The notes: a model not told the origin generated them from the letters alone. A DNA stretch of 26,136 bases from Comamonadaceae bacterium (GCA_947452325.1 CANGCZ010000005.1:1-26136); one strand, 5' to 3'. Shown: positions 13,873-22,568, numbered from the stretch's first letter. Made by a program: numbers and translations.

Positions 13873-15212
13873 CAGACCTTGAACAGGCTTTCCATTTCGC
13901 GGCGAATCTTGTAAGCAGGTAAACCGGTGTCCATGGCGACATCGTCCCAGGTCAGCGATTGGCCTTTTTTGACATCGCGAACCAGTTTGACCTGGTGCGC
14001 CAAGCCCAGCGGCAGTCCACCGATACTTGAAGAGGTTTTCGCAGGAAGCAATTTGCCCCAGACCGTGTAACCGCCCTCGCCGTCCAGCATTTCACCGGCT
14101 TTCAAATCGCGCTTGGCCGTGGCCACCACATCGGCATGCCAACCTTGTGCCACGCCTGTGGCTTCACCGCGCAAGGCGACGCTGGCAACCGACATACCGA
14201 CTTCCAAACCAATCAAATGCCAGCGTTTGTAAAGCGTGAAATAGCGCCCGCTGGGATCGGTGTGCGCGTTGTATTCTTCAAAACAATGTTTGATGTAATC
14301 AGTCTCGGCTTCTACCGTCACCCACACGCCCATGCGTATGTCATACGGTATGACGCGTCCGTCAGCCTCCAGTGATGAAATCACTTCGACCATGCCTTTG
14401 CGTTCAAGCACGCCGCCTTCGCTCATGGGGCGGGTAACGAAAGGGATGTCTTCGACACTGGCCGGCGGATACAACAAACCGTTGGACGGCACATGCAAAC
14501 CGGTGGCGTTAGACACCGCCGTGCATTCGATGGAAGGTTTGGAGCCATCCAAAAAACTGTTGAACATTTTGGGGTTCAAACCACCACGTGCGGCTTGCTC
14601 TGGCGTCAAACCGTAATTGCCCCAAACGGTTTCAGGCGTGGATTCGCTGAAATGCGGCAACCATTTGTGGCCGCGACCGGCCGCCGTGACCGGGAAACCG
14701 CAAGTGCGCGCCCAGTCCACTAAATCGCAAATGAGTGCGGGCTGATCACCAAAGGCCAAGGAGTAAACAAGACCTGCTTCAGCAGCTTTGCGGGCCAGCA
14801 AAGGGCCGCAAAACGCATCGGCTTCAACCGTCACATTGACCACATGTTTGCCGTGGGCAAACGCAGCCAGGCAATGTTCTACAGCTGCGATGGGGTTGCC
14901 CGTGCACTCAACCACCACATCAACCAGAGGATGTGCAACCAGTGACTGCCAGTCCTCGGCCAGGTAAGTCAAACCTTGTTTGACAGCATCGTCCAGACTT
15001 TTGGCAGAGGCTTGGTGGGCAGGCCAGCCGACGCGGGCGAGGTTGGCACGGGCGTTGTCAATCGACAAATCCGCAATACCGATCAGGTGCACGCCAGGGG
15101 TGCGCGGCACTTGCGCCAAGTACATGGCGCCGAATTTACCGGCGCCGATCAGCGCGACACGGATGGGTTGGTTGTCAGCGGCGCGTTGTTGAAGTTGTTG
15201 GTACAGGCTCAT
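13872..15212 (-). CDS. Homoserine dehydrogenase-like NAD(P)-dependent oxidoreductase with SAF domain
   Basis: A 446-residue protein. The N-terminal Rossmann fold has GAGKFG (G23, G25, G28) in RVALIGAGKFGAMYLAQ, followed by a catalytic domain related to homoserine dehydrogenase (VVVECTGNPIAAVEHCLAAFAHGKHVV). The C-terminus is a SAF domain (about 365-435: AKRDLKAGEMLDGEGGYTVWG, VKKGQSLTWDDVAMD). This is the layout of the COG4091 group, called predicted homoserine dehydrogenases although the genuine substrate is unknown; SAF domains in sugar-acid dehydratases and sialic acid synthase suggest a polar hydroxy-acid ligand. Its start overlaps the dioxygenase stop by four bases (ATGA), so both are made together. 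It likely oxidises or reduces the product of the dioxygenase step. Cytosolic; no threonine-pathway genes are nearby. Confidence 0.88.
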   Translation of the reverse strand: MSLYQQLQQRAADNQPIRVALIGAGKFGAMYLAQVPRTPGVHLIGIADLSIDNARANLARVGWPAHQASAKSLDDAVKQGLTYLAEDWQSLVAHPLVDVVVECTGNPIAAVEHCLAAFAHGKHVVNVTVEADAFCGPLLARKAAEAGLVYSLAFGDQPALICDLVDWARTCGFPVTAAGRGHKWLPHFSESTPETVWGNYGLTPEQAARGGLNPKMFNSFLDGSKPSIECTAVSNATGLHVPSNGLLYPPASVEDIPFVTRPMSEGGVLERKGMVEVISSLEADGRVIPYDIRMGVWVTVEAETDYIKHCFEEYNAHTDPSGRYFTLYKRWHLIGLEVGMSVASVALRGEATGVAQGWHADVVATAKRDLKAGEMLDGEGGYTVWGKLLPAKTSSSIGGLPLGLAHQVKLVRDVKKGQSLTWDDVAMDTGLPAYKIRREMESLFKV

Positions 15213-16090
15213 GCGGCGGTTTTGGTTTGGTTAATCGGCACATCGGTGGTCACCAGCGCGCTGGCGGGCAGGCCTTTGGCCCAAGGCAGATCGACCGGAT
15301 AGGACTGGGTCAGGCAATCGTCTGGCAGGCATTCGATGGGCGTGAAATCGCGGTGGGCGATGTACTCGGGGCGTTTGTGGCGGCGGATGTGGTTGGACAC
15401 AGCGCACAGGCTCAAGTAAACGCTGACCCGGTTCCAAGGTGACAGGTTGCTGGCTGAAGCGTGGACCAAACAGCTGTGAAACAAAATCATGGAACCCGCC
15501 GGGCCGGTCGGGCTGACGATGCCGCCTTGTTTGCCGCCGGCGCGCTCGACCAACTGGCTGATGAGGTCGTTGTCCACGGTCCACAAGGGGTAACTGGTGG
15601 TGGTCAGGTCATGTTTGGCGTCCACCACGCCTTTTTTGTGGCTGCCGGGAATGAACATCAGCGGGCCGTTGAATTCATTGACATCGTCCAGAAAAATGGC
15701 CACGTTCATGGCGCGCTCTGTGGGCATCATGTCGTCGTTCAGCCAGGTGCCGTAGTCCTGGTGCCATTGCCAGACATCGCCTTCAAAGGCCATCTTGCCG
15801 TTGATTTTGAATTGGTGCATATACAGCTTTTCGCCGAACAAATCCTCGACCGGTTCGATCATGCGCGGATGGCGGGCCAGTTTGGCAAACGGCTCGGAGT
15901 ACATGTGGGCAGCGAAATTGGTGCGAACCGCGTCCTTGCCTTTTTCGCGCACGTTGTAGGCTTCGCGGCGGCTGTACAAATTGGGGACTTCGTCCACCAG
16001 GTTTTTGGTTTCCTCGGGGGTAAACAAACCGGGGAAAAACAAATAACCTTCGCGGTCAAATTCAGCATGTTGTTCAGGCGTCAATTTCAT
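15209..16090 (-). CDS. Phytanoyl-CoA dioxygenase (PhyH) family Fe(II)/2-oxoglutarate oxygenase
   Basis: A 293-residue non-heme iron oxygenase. The facial triad is visible: His110-x-Asp112 in WQWHQDYGTW and distal His210 in FHSCLVHASASN, with Arg221 in SPWNRVSVY positioned to bind 2-oxoglutarate. The block MNVAIFLDDVNEFNGPLMFIPGSHK (about 128-152) is typical of PhyH proteins, which hydroxylate small molecules using O2 and 2-oxoglutarate. Resemblance to ectoine hydroxylase is limited to the iron-binding blocks, and there is no ectoine cluster here, so the substrate is unknown. CGGAG just upstream supports ATG 16090. It is first in a two-gene operon with the SAF-domain dehydrogenase, suggesting hydroxylation followed by oxidation. 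Confidence 0.92.
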   Translation of the reverse strand: MKLTPEQHAEFDREGYLFFPGLFTPEETKNLVDEVPNLYSRREAYNVREKGKDAVRTNFAAHMYSEPFAKLARHPRMIEPVEDLFGEKLYMHQFKINGKMAFEGDVWQWHQDYGTWLNDDMMPTERAMNVAIFLDDVNEFNGPLMFIPGSHKKGVVDAKHDLTTTSYPLWTVDNDLISQLVERAGGKQGGIVSPTGPAGSMILFHSCLVHASASNLSPWNRVSVYLSLCAVSNHIRRHKRPEYIAHRDFTPIECLPDDCLTQSYPVDLPWAKGLPASALVTTDVPINQTKTAA

Positions 16091-16221
16091 GGGTACTCCG
16101 GTTGCGAATCGATGGATAACCTTGCATTATCCAGCCAAGTCAAAGTCCTGACTGTCAACTTGGTGCCATCTCTGCATAATGCTGGCAATCCCTCTTTTTC
16201 AGTCTCATTTGAAAGACAACC

Positions 16222-16659
16222 ATGACCAAACACCTGTTGATTGCTGCTTTGACAGCCTTGAGCCTTCAATTTGCACAAGCTGCCGACACTTCCGGCCCTT
16301 CCGCTACCGGTTCAGACCTGGGCAATGCCAAGGCCCAAATCGAGAAAAAAGACTGGTCGGCTGCCATCTCCACCCTGGAGAAGTACGTCAAAGCCAATCC
16401 CAACGACGCCGACGGCTATAACCTGCTCGGCTATAGCTTGCGCAATGCCAAGCGCTACCCTGAAGCCATCTTCAATTACAAAGAAGCCTTGCGCATCGAT
16501 CCGCAGCACCGGGGCGCGCACGAATACCTTGGCGTGGCCTATGTGCAAACCAAAGAAATCGCCAAAGCCAAAGAACTGTTGGCTTCATTGGAAAAAATCT
16601 GCGGCCTCAAATGCGAAGAGTATGTGGATTTGAAAAAGGCAATCGACAAAGCCAAGTAA
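16222..16659 (+). CDS. Exported tetratricopeptide repeat protein
   Basis: A 145-residue protein with a signal peptide (MTKHLLIAALTALSLQFAQA, cleaved before ADTS) and about three tetratricopeptide repeats between residues 33 and 118. The best is DADGYNLLGYSLRNAKRYPEAIFNYKEALRIDP, then HRGAHEYLGVAYVQTKEIAKAKELL. The C-terminus, LEKICGLKCEEYVDLKKAI, carries a C-x3-C pair that is often seen in this class of periplasmic TPR proteins and may form a disulfide or bind a cofactor. It probably mediates protein-protein contacts; no partner is suggested by the neighbours. It is alone on its strand between two minus-strand genes. Confidence 0.9.
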   Translation: MTKHLLIAALTALSLQFAQAADTSGPSATGSDLGNAKAQIEKKDWSAAISTLEKYVKANPNDADGYNLLGYSLRNAKRYPEAIFNYKEALRIDPQHRGAHEYLGVAYVQTKEIAKAKELLASLEKICGLKCEEYVDLKKAIDKAK

Positions 16660-16667
16660 TTTTCCCC

Positions 16668-16692
16668 TGGCTTATTCACCAACGCTAAGCCA
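16668..16692. terminator. Weak hairpin after the TPR gene
   Basis: TGGCTTA (16668-16674) and TAAGCCA (16686-16692) form a perfect 7-bp stem with an 11-base loop, between the convergent TPR and Lrp-type genes. There is no T run after it, so it is a marginal candidate terminator. Confidence 0.3.
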
Positions 16693-16743
16693 CGGATTGC
16701 CTCAGCGGCCAAGTTCGGGGCGTGAAATCAGCCAAGCACCGAC

Positions 16744-17208
16744 TCAATATTTCAATGGCAAAGCAGTTTTGTACCGCACCTGCTTCAAGGCAAAACTGCT
16801 GCGTATTTTTTCCACACCCGGTATGGGCGTGAGTTGCTCCAAGATGAATTTTTCCAGCGCAGCCATGTCGGCAATCGCCACACGGATGAGATAGTCCGAG
16901 TCGCCGGTCATCAAATAACACTCCATCACCTCGTCATGCTCAGCAATGCGCTGCTCGAACTCGGCCAGTGCCGCCTTGGATTGCTCTTTCAGGCTGATGG
17001 AAATAAACACATTCAAACCCAGACCCAAGGCCTGCGGCTGGGTGAGTGCCACATAGCGCTGAATGACGCCTGCGGCCTCCAGCGCTTTGACCCTTTGCAA
17101 GCATGGCGATGGCGATAAATGCACGCGCCGAGCGAGTTCGACATTGGTCAGGGACGAGTCCTCTTGCAATTGGGCCAATATTTTGTAATCCACCGCATCT
17201 AAAAGCAT
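16744..17208 (-). CDS. Lrp/AsnC family transcriptional regulator (MdeR-like position)
   Basis: A 154-residue Lrp/AsnC protein. The N-terminal helix-turn-helix (about 2-50: LDAVDYKILAQLQEDSSLTNVELARRVHLSPSPCLQRVKALEAAGVI) and the ligand-binding RAM domain (about 65-145, with the typical MECYLMTGDSDYLIRVA) are intact. The family senses amino acids and works as dimers to octamers. It diverges from a homodimeric E1 gene; in Pseudomonas putida the same pairing is mdeR-mdeB, where MdeR responds to L-methionine. Its ligand here is therefore plausibly methionine or another amino acid, an inference. ATG 17208 matches the standard N-terminus. Inverted repeats 12 bases upstream (17220-17256) suggest autoregulation. 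Confidence 0.93.
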   Translation of the reverse strand: MLLDAVDYKILAQLQEDSSLTNVELARRVHLSPSPCLQRVKALEAAGVIQRYVALTQPQALGLGLNVFISISLKEQSKAALAEFEQRIAEHDEVMECYLMTGDSDYLIRVAIADMAALEKFILEQLTPIPGVEKIRSSFALKQVRYKTALPLKY

Positions 17209-17219
17209 AAATGACCTTA

Positions 17220-17256
17220 AAAATACTGATTTAAAGTATTTTATGCCATTTAAATC
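17220..17256. promoter_or_regulatory. Overlapping inverted repeats, likely operator of the Lrp-type regulator
   Basis: Two perfect dyads overlap between the divergent Lrp-type and E1 genes. AAAATACT (17220-17227) pairs with AGTATTTT (17235-17242) across seven bases. GATTTAAA (17228-17235) pairs with TTTAAATC (17249-17256) across 13 bases. Their centres are about 11 bp apart, one helical turn. AT-rich, imperfectly stacked palindromes of this sort are typical of Lrp/AsnC binding regions. Confidence 0.6.
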
Positions 17257-17341
17257 CGTGGGAACATGTTTTATCAACAGCACATTCCGCAGGAAATTCT
17301 CTATATTCAATGCCATTCCAAACCCAAGCTTGACTCAGAAA

Positions 17342-19942
17342 ATGCTGCAAAAAACCACAGACTTAGATCCGGTTGAAACCGCCGAATGGCGCCAGGCTTT
17401 CCAAGGCGTGATCGGCTTGTACGGTCATGAACGTGCGCGTTACCTGCTGGACCAGATGGTGGCCTTGGCGCACCAAAGTCAGATCGACTGGTCGCCCGAA
17501 CTCGTCACGCCCTACGTCAACACCATTCCCGTACAAGCCCAGCAGCCCTACCCCGGTGATTTAGCGATTGAAGAAAAACTCGCTTCGCTGATGCGTTGGA
17601 ACGCGCTGGCCATGGTGGCCAAAGCCAACGGTGCTTATGGCGAACTCGGCGGGCATATCGCCAGTTATGCCAGCGCCGCTGATTTGTTCGAGGTGGGCTA
17701 CAACCATTTTTTCCACGCGCGTGACGACAAACACCAAGGCGATCTGGTGTTTTTCCAGCCGCACAGTGCGCCCGGCGTGTACGCCCGCGCTTACCTGGAA
17801 GGCCGTTTGAACGAAGCCGATTTGTCGCATTACCGCCAGGAACTCAAAGCGCCGCGCGAAGGTGCACGTGGCCTCTCCAGCTACCCGCATCCTTGGCTGA
17901 TGCCGGACTTCTGGCAGTTCCCCACCGGCTCTATGGGCATAGGCCCTATCAGCTCCATTTACCACGCGCGTTTCATGCGTTACTTGACGCACAGGGGTTT
18001 GCTCAATTGCCAAAGCCGCAAGGTCTGGGGCGTGTTCGGCGACGGCGAAATGGACGAGCCCGAAAGCATGAGCGCACTCACGCTGGCTTCGCGCGAGCGC
18101 CTCGACAACCTGGTCTGGGTGGTGAACTGCAATTTACAACGCTTGGACGGTCCGGTGCGCGGCAATGGCCGCATCATTGATGAGTTGGAAAAGCTGTTTC
18201 GCGGCGCGGGTTGGAACGTCATCAAACTCATCTGGGGCAGTGACTGGGACGGTTTGTTCGCCAGAGACACGCAAGGCGCTTTGGTCAAAGCATTCGCCAA
18301 CACCGTCGACGGTCAAATGCAAACCTTTGCCGCCAAAGACGGGCGCTTCAATCGCGAAAGCTTTTTTGGTCAAAACCCCGAACTCGCCCAACTCGCGCAA
18401 GGCCTGACGGACGAGCAAATCGACAGGCTCAAACGCGGTGGCCACGACCTGGTGAAAATCCACGCGGCTTACGCTGCCGCCGCCGCGCACACCGGCCAGC
18501 CTACCGTCATCTTGGCTCACACCAAAAAAGGCTATGGCATGGGCCAGGCCGGTCAAGGCAAGATGACCACGCACAGCCAGAAAAAACTTGACGAGTCTGC
18601 GCTGCTGGCCTTTCGCAACCGCTTCAACCTGCCCTTGTCAGACGAGCAAGCGACCAACTTGGACTTTTTCAAACCCACGGCGGATTCGCCCGAAATGCAA
18701 TACCTGCATGCCAGACGCCAGGCTTTGGGCGGCTATTTGCCTAAGCGCGATACTGCCTGCGAGGCAGTGCCTGTGCCTGCGCTCGCCAGCTACGCAGGTT
18801 TTGCCTTGCAAGCCGACAACAAAGAAATGTCGACCACCATGGCGTTTGTGCGCATCTTGGGACAGTTGCTCAAAGACCCGCAACTTGGGCCCCGCGTGGT
18901 ACCCATCGTCGCTGACGAGGCGCGTACTTTTGGCATGGCCAATTTGTTCAAACAGGTTGGTATTTATTCCAGCGTCGGCCAGCAATACGAGCCGGAGGAC
19001 ATAGGCTCGGTGCTCAGTTACCGAGAAGCCATGGACGGCCAGATATTGGAAGAAGGCATCAGCGAAGCCGGTGCCATCGCCAGTTGGACAGCAGCCGCTA
19101 CCAGCTACAGCGTGCACGGTCTGGCCATGTTGCCGTTCTACATTTATTACTCGATGTTCGGGTTTCAGCGAGTGGGCGATGCCATCTGGGCCGCAGCCGA
19201 TCAACGCGCGCGCGGTTTTTTACTCGGCGCGACTTCAGGCCGCACCACGCTAGGTGGGGAAGGTTTGCAACACCAGGACGGCAGCAGCCATTTGGTGGCT
19301 GCCACCATACCGAATTGCAAAGCCTATGACCCGGCGTTTGCCGGTGAAATGGCCGTCATCATTGACCAGGGCATGCGCGAGATGTTGGTCGAGCAACAAG
19401 ACGTGTTTTATTACGTCACCTTGATGAATGAAAACTACGCGCAACCCGATTTGCCCGAGGGCGTGAACGAGCAATTGCTCAAAGGCTGTTACCGCTTGTC
19501 GGCTGCACCTGCACAGCTCAAAGCAAATGCGTCCAAGGTCACGCTCATGGGTTCAGGCGCGATCCTGGGCGAAGTCATCAAAGCCGCAGCCCTGCTGGCT
19601 GAACAAGGGGTTGCTGCTGAGGTGTTCAGCGTCACCAGTTGGAGCGAGTTGGCCAGAGACGGTTTGCGCTGCGAGCAAGCGGAGATAGACGGACTTGGCA
19701 ACACAGCGCCATTTGTGCAGCAACAACTGCAAAGCGGCAGCGGCCCGGTGGTTGCCGCGACCGACTATGTGCGCGCCGTCCCCGAAAGCATCCGCGCTTT
19801 TATGCCCGCCGGTCGCCGCTACCTGACGCTGGGCACCGATGGTTTCGGCCGCAGCGACACGCGCCAGGAATTGCGTCAATTTTTCAAAGTGGATGCAGCA
19901 AGCATCGCCAAAGCTGCGCTGTTTGCGCTGGGTAAAAACTGA
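17342..19942 (+). CDS. Homodimeric 2-oxoacid dehydrogenase E1 component (AceE/MdeB type)
   Basis: An 866-residue thiamine-diphosphate E1 of the single-chain type used for pyruvate (AceE) or 2-oxobutyrate (MdeB). Visible blocks: VNTIPVQAQQPYPGD, GGHIASYASAADLFEVGYNHFF, SSYPHPWLMPDFWQFPTGSMG, the thiamine-diphosphate/Mg motif GDGEMDEPES (from about residue 233) with NCNLQRLDGPV, and KGYGMGQAGQGKMTTHSQKK. It oxidatively decarboxylates a 2-oxoacid and passes the acyl group to a lipoyl E2, but no E2 or E3 gene lies here, unlike a standard aceEF operon. With the divergent Lrp-type regulator this favours the MdeB group (methionine breakdown, 2-oxobutyrate), although methionine gamma-lyase is absent. 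ATG 17342 aligns with E. coli AceE (DPVETAEW); the in-frame upstream extension overlaps the operator region. Confidence 0.9.
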   Translation: MLQKTTDLDPVETAEWRQAFQGVIGLYGHERARYLLDQMVALAHQSQIDWSPELVTPYVNTIPVQAQQPYPGDLAIEEKLASLMRWNALAMVAKANGAYGELGGHIASYASAADLFEVGYNHFFHARDDKHQGDLVFFQPHSAPGVYARAYLEGRLNEADLSHYRQELKAPREGARGLSSYPHPWLMPDFWQFPTGSMGIGPISSIYHARFMRYLTHRGLLNCQSRKVWGVFGDGEMDEPESMSALTLASRERLDNLVWVVNCNLQRLDGPVRGNGRIIDELEKLFRGAGWNVIKLIWGSDWDGLFARDTQGALVKAFANTVDGQMQTFAAKDGRFNRESFFGQNPELAQLAQGLTDEQIDRLKRGGHDLVKIHAAYAAAAAHTGQPTVILAHTKKGYGMGQAGQGKMTTHSQKKLDESALLAFRNRFNLPLSDEQATNLDFFKPTADSPEMQYLHARRQALGGYLPKRDTACEAVPVPALASYAGFALQADNKEMSTTMAFVRILGQLLKDPQLGPRVVPIVADEARTFGMANLFKQVGIYSSVGQQYEPEDIGSVLSYREAMDGQILEEGISEAGAIASWTAAATSYSVHGLAMLPFYIYYSMFGFQRVGDAIWAAADQRARGFLLGATSGRTTLGGEGLQHQDGSSHLVAATIPNCKAYDPAFAGEMAVIIDQGMREMLVEQQDVFYYVTLMNENYAQPDLPEGVNEQLLKGCYRLSAAPAQLKANASKVTLMGSGAILGEVIKAAALLAEQGVAAEVFSVTSWSELARDGLRCEQAEIDGLGNTAPFVQQQLQSGSGPVVAATDYVRAVPESIRAFMPAGRRYLTLGTDGFGRSDTRQELRQFFKVDAASIAKAALFALGKN

Positions 19943-19951
19943 ACAAACCGG

Positions 19952-21034
19952 TCAGGTGTTTTCTTTTTCGAAGCGGTGCATATAGTCGCGCAGCCGCTGC
20001 ACGCTTGGCAAAGACATGGCGTTATAAATGGACGCGCGCATGCCACCGGCTGAACGGTGACCACGCAACTGCACCATGCCTTCTTTTTCCGCGCCTTGTA
20101 AAAACGCGGCGTTCAGCGATTCGTCTTTCAAAAAGAAAGTCACGTTCATGCGCGAGCGGTCTTCGCGCGCCACGCGGTTGCTGAACATGGCGCTGTGGTC
20201 CAAATAATCGTAAAGCAACTCGGCTTTGGCCATGTTGTGCGTTTGCATGGCAGACAAACCGCCCTGCTCCTGTATGTGCTGCAACACCAGACCCATGATG
20301 TAAATCGCATAAGTGGGTGGCGTGTTGTACATGGAGTCGTTGTCGGCCTGTAATTGGTAATTGAAAGCCGAGGGGGTCGCCGGTAATGCATGACCTAACA
20401 AATCACGCCGCACGATGACCAGGGTCACGCCAGAGGGGCCCATGTTTTTTTGCGCGCCGGCGTAAATCAAACCGTAACGGCTGACATCCAAGGGCGCAGA
20501 CATGATGTTGGACGACATGTCTGCCACCAAGGGCACACCGCCGGTGTCAGGCGTCCAATGACATTCGACACCGCCTATGGTTTCGTTGCTGCACATGTGT
20601 GCATAGGAAGCTTGCGCAGACAAATGCCAGTCCGCTTGTTTGGGCATGGACAAGAAGCCGCTGTCTTTGCTGCTGGCTGCCTCGTTGATCTGCCCGTATT
20701 TAGCGGCCTCTTTCATGGATTTTTCTGACCATACGCCGCTGACCACATAGTCAGCCTGACCGGTGCGGCCGATCAGGTTCATGGGCACGATGGCGTTTTC
20801 AGCGATAGCTCCCCCTTGCAACAACAGCACGTTGTAGTTGTCGGGCACGCCCAGCAGGCTGCGAATCAAGCTTTGTGTGCGGGCCAGGATCTCGGTGAAC
20901 TCGGGGCCACGGTGGCTCATTTCCATGACCGACATGCCGCTGCCGCGCCAGTCCATCATGTCGCGGGCGGCTTGTTGCAAGACGGACTCAGGCAATGCGG
21001 CCGGTCCGGAACTGAAATTGATCACTCGGGACAT
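19952..21034 (-). CDS. serC: Phosphoserine aminotransferase
   Basis: A 360-residue class V aminotransferase, the expected length for SerC. It begins NFSSGPAALPESVLQQA and includes GMSVMEMSHRGPEF, the PLP-lysine region YAGAQKNMGPSGVTLVIVRRDLL, and the C-terminal GHRSAGGMRASIYNAMS phosphate/PLP-interface block. It converts 3-phosphohydroxypyruvate and glutamate to phosphoserine, and also serves pyridoxine synthesis (4-phosphohydroxythreonine). It stands alone, not in the common serC-pheA-aroA-type cluster of proteobacteria, within this window. It converges with the E1 gene with nine bases between, and diverges from a lipoprotein gene across about 96 bases. Confidence 0.97.
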   Translation of the reverse strand: MSRVINFSSGPAALPESVLQQAARDMMDWRGSGMSVMEMSHRGPEFTEILARTQSLIRSLLGVPDNYNVLLLQGGAIAENAIVPMNLIGRTGQADYVVSGVWSEKSMKEAAKYGQINEAASSKDSGFLSMPKQADWHLSAQASYAHMCSNETIGGVECHWTPDTGGVPLVADMSSNIMSAPLDVSRYGLIYAGAQKNMGPSGVTLVIVRRDLLGHALPATPSAFNYQLQADNDSMYNTPPTYAIYIMGLVLQHIQEQGGLSAMQTHNMAKAELLYDYLDHSAMFSNRVAREDRSRMNVTFFLKDESLNAAFLQGAEKEGMVQLRGHRSAGGMRASIYNAMSLPSVQRLRDYMHRFEKENT

Positions 21035-21130
21035 TCTTATCTACTTTCAAAAACGTTGTTAAGTCTATGTCAAACTTAGATTATTTAACTAAATTCCTGC
21101 ATAATACCGAGGTCCGGTCCACCGAAATTC

Positions 21131-21547
21131 ATGATTCCCATGCCGTCTTTGCGTTACCCATTGCTGTGTATTCTGACCTGTGTGGTGGCGGGTTGCGCCA
21201 GCCAGTCGGCCAAAACCATAGGTAGCCTGGACAATGAAAGCCCCGAATACACCAGCGCTGCCTGCCAAAACGCCAGGCACAACGCGTGGATACACGAGGA
21301 AACCCAAAACGCCAAACTCTGGGCCGGGCCTTCGGCCGTGCTGCTGCTCGGACCGGTAGCCATAGTCCCGGTGTTTTTGACCAACGTGGGCGTGAACACT
21401 GCCGACCATTTGCAAGCGAATGACATTGCAGCCAACTGCGGCGGCAAAGTCAAACCGCAGCAAGAGGTCAACAGCACCATTGCCCTGGATGCCACGCTGT
21501 CCTTGGCCGTCGGTTCGGTCGTTCCGGTGTCAACGGCTTCTAAATAA
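21131..21547 (+). CDS. Small predicted lipoprotein
   Basis: A 138-residue protein with a lipoprotein signal peptide: MPSLRYPLLCILTCVVAGC, where VAGC is a good lipobox and the cysteine would be lipidated. The mature part has two further cysteines (SAACQNA and AANCGGK) and a central hydrophobic stretch (AVLLLGPVAIVPVFLTNVGV) that could be membrane-inserted. No family or function is recognised. ATG 21131 is listed, but the Met three codons later (21140) is equally plausible; neither has a strong ribosome site. It is divergent from serC and convergent with the MerR-type regulator. Confidence 0.75.
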   Translation: MIPMPSLRYPLLCILTCVVAGCASQSAKTIGSLDNESPEYTSAACQNARHNAWIHEETQNAKLWAGPSAVLLLGPVAIVPVFLTNVGVNTADHLQANDIAANCGGKVKPQQEVNSTIALDATLSLAVGSVVPVSTASK

Positions 21548-21563
21548 ACCCGGGTCAATCGAA

Positions 21564-22568
21564 CTAACGGGCGGCTTCATTCAAGTCTATGTTTTCATGC
21601 GCAGCCACGCGCTCCAGTGCCTGCTCGAACATGGCTCTGGCCGAACCTGAGACCGCCGTCAAATAAGCGTGTAAGCGCGCGTCTTCAGTGCTTTTGCTCA
21701 AGCAATCCTGGCTGTATGTTTCGAAGCTGTTGAGCATGCTGATGAGCTCAGCCACGTGTCTGGGACATTCACACAGCACCGTGGTGGAAATCTCCGCCAT
21801 GCGTCGCAGCACTGCGTCGCTGTATTTGCGCGGCGGAATGGTGTCGGGGTTACCGGGGGGTGGCAAAGCCAAAGTGTTGTCCACATACACAATAGATTGG
21901 ATGATTTGACTCAACTCTTCATCAGTCACCGGTTCCCGCCTGCCAATCACACCGGAAGAATGCAGGTATTGCAACACCGCTACCGTGGCAAAGTGGTAAA
22001 CCAACACACAGCGGCGCACACCGGCGCGGCGGCGTAAAAGATTCAAATCCTGTTGAACCGAGGCTTGCACAGAACCCATTTGTATCAGCAACACATCAGG
22101 TGGTTCGGCCATGCCAACCGACAAGGCTTCTTGCAGATCGGCGAATACATTCACCACTTTGAGGGTGGTTTGACCAAAGGTCATCATGAAGCGTTGCGTC
22201 TCTATGCGACTTGCCATCGAGTACCCCACTACCGCCAGCCGTATCAGCGCCGGTTTGCTGTCCAATTGCTGTCGTCCTGCAATCGCAGAGCGGTGGTCAT
22301 TGAGCATGGCTTGCAGTTCTGTCAAGGCAAGACTGGACAAACTGCTGATGGCGTGACCTTGTTGTGTCAATGTTTTCAACAAGGTGAGTTTGAGCACATC
22401 GGCTTTGCTGTAAAGCCTTTGCCCTCCCTCAGATTTAGGCGGCGATACCAGGCCGTAACGACGCTCCCAGACTCGCAAAGTAGCCACGGGCACGCCCGAG
22501 AGATTGGCTACAGCACCGATGCGGTAAATACCTGCATCCACTGAAGAGTTTTCATCTGATATCTGCAT
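21564..22568 (-). CDS. MerR-family transcriptional regulator with large C-terminal domain
   Basis: A 334-residue regulator. The MerR winged helix-turn-helix is at about 13-85 (YRIGAVANLSGVPVATLRVWERRYGLVSPPKSEGGQRLYS). VWERRYGL is the form typical of the CarH/LitR group. The C-terminal 250 residues have the size of the CarH cobalamin-sensing region, with an alternating beta/alpha pattern (RLAVVGYSMASRI, VVNVFADLQEAL, DVLLIQMGS, CVLVYHFATVAVL). I do not see the E/D-x-H-x-x-G cobalamin motif, so it probably senses something else or works without B12. The start at 22568 has AAGGTG five bases upstream. It diverges from an Rrf2-type regulator across 163 bases. Confidence 0.88.
   Translation of the reverse strand: MQISDENSSVDAGIYRIGAVANLSGVPVATLRVWERRYGLVSPPKSEGGQRLYSKADVLKLTLLKTLTQQGHAISSLSSLALTELQAMLNDHRSAIAGRQQLDSKPALIRLAVVGYSMASRIETQRFMMTFGQTTLKVVNVFADLQEALSVGMAEPPDVLLIQMGSVQASVQQDLNLLRRRAGVRRCVLVYHFATVAVLQYLHSSGVIGRREPVTDEELSQIIQSIVYVDNTLALPPPGNPDTIPPRKYSDAVLRRMAEISTTVLCECPRHVAELISMLNSFETYSQDCLSKSTEDARLHAYLTAVSGSARAMFEQALERVAAHENIDLNEAAR

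Noticed and set aside
15461..16225. 254-codon plus-strand frame opposite the PhyH gene
   Set aside because: The minus-strand frame has the full iron triad; the plus frame has no recognisable domain and is a codon-bias shadow.
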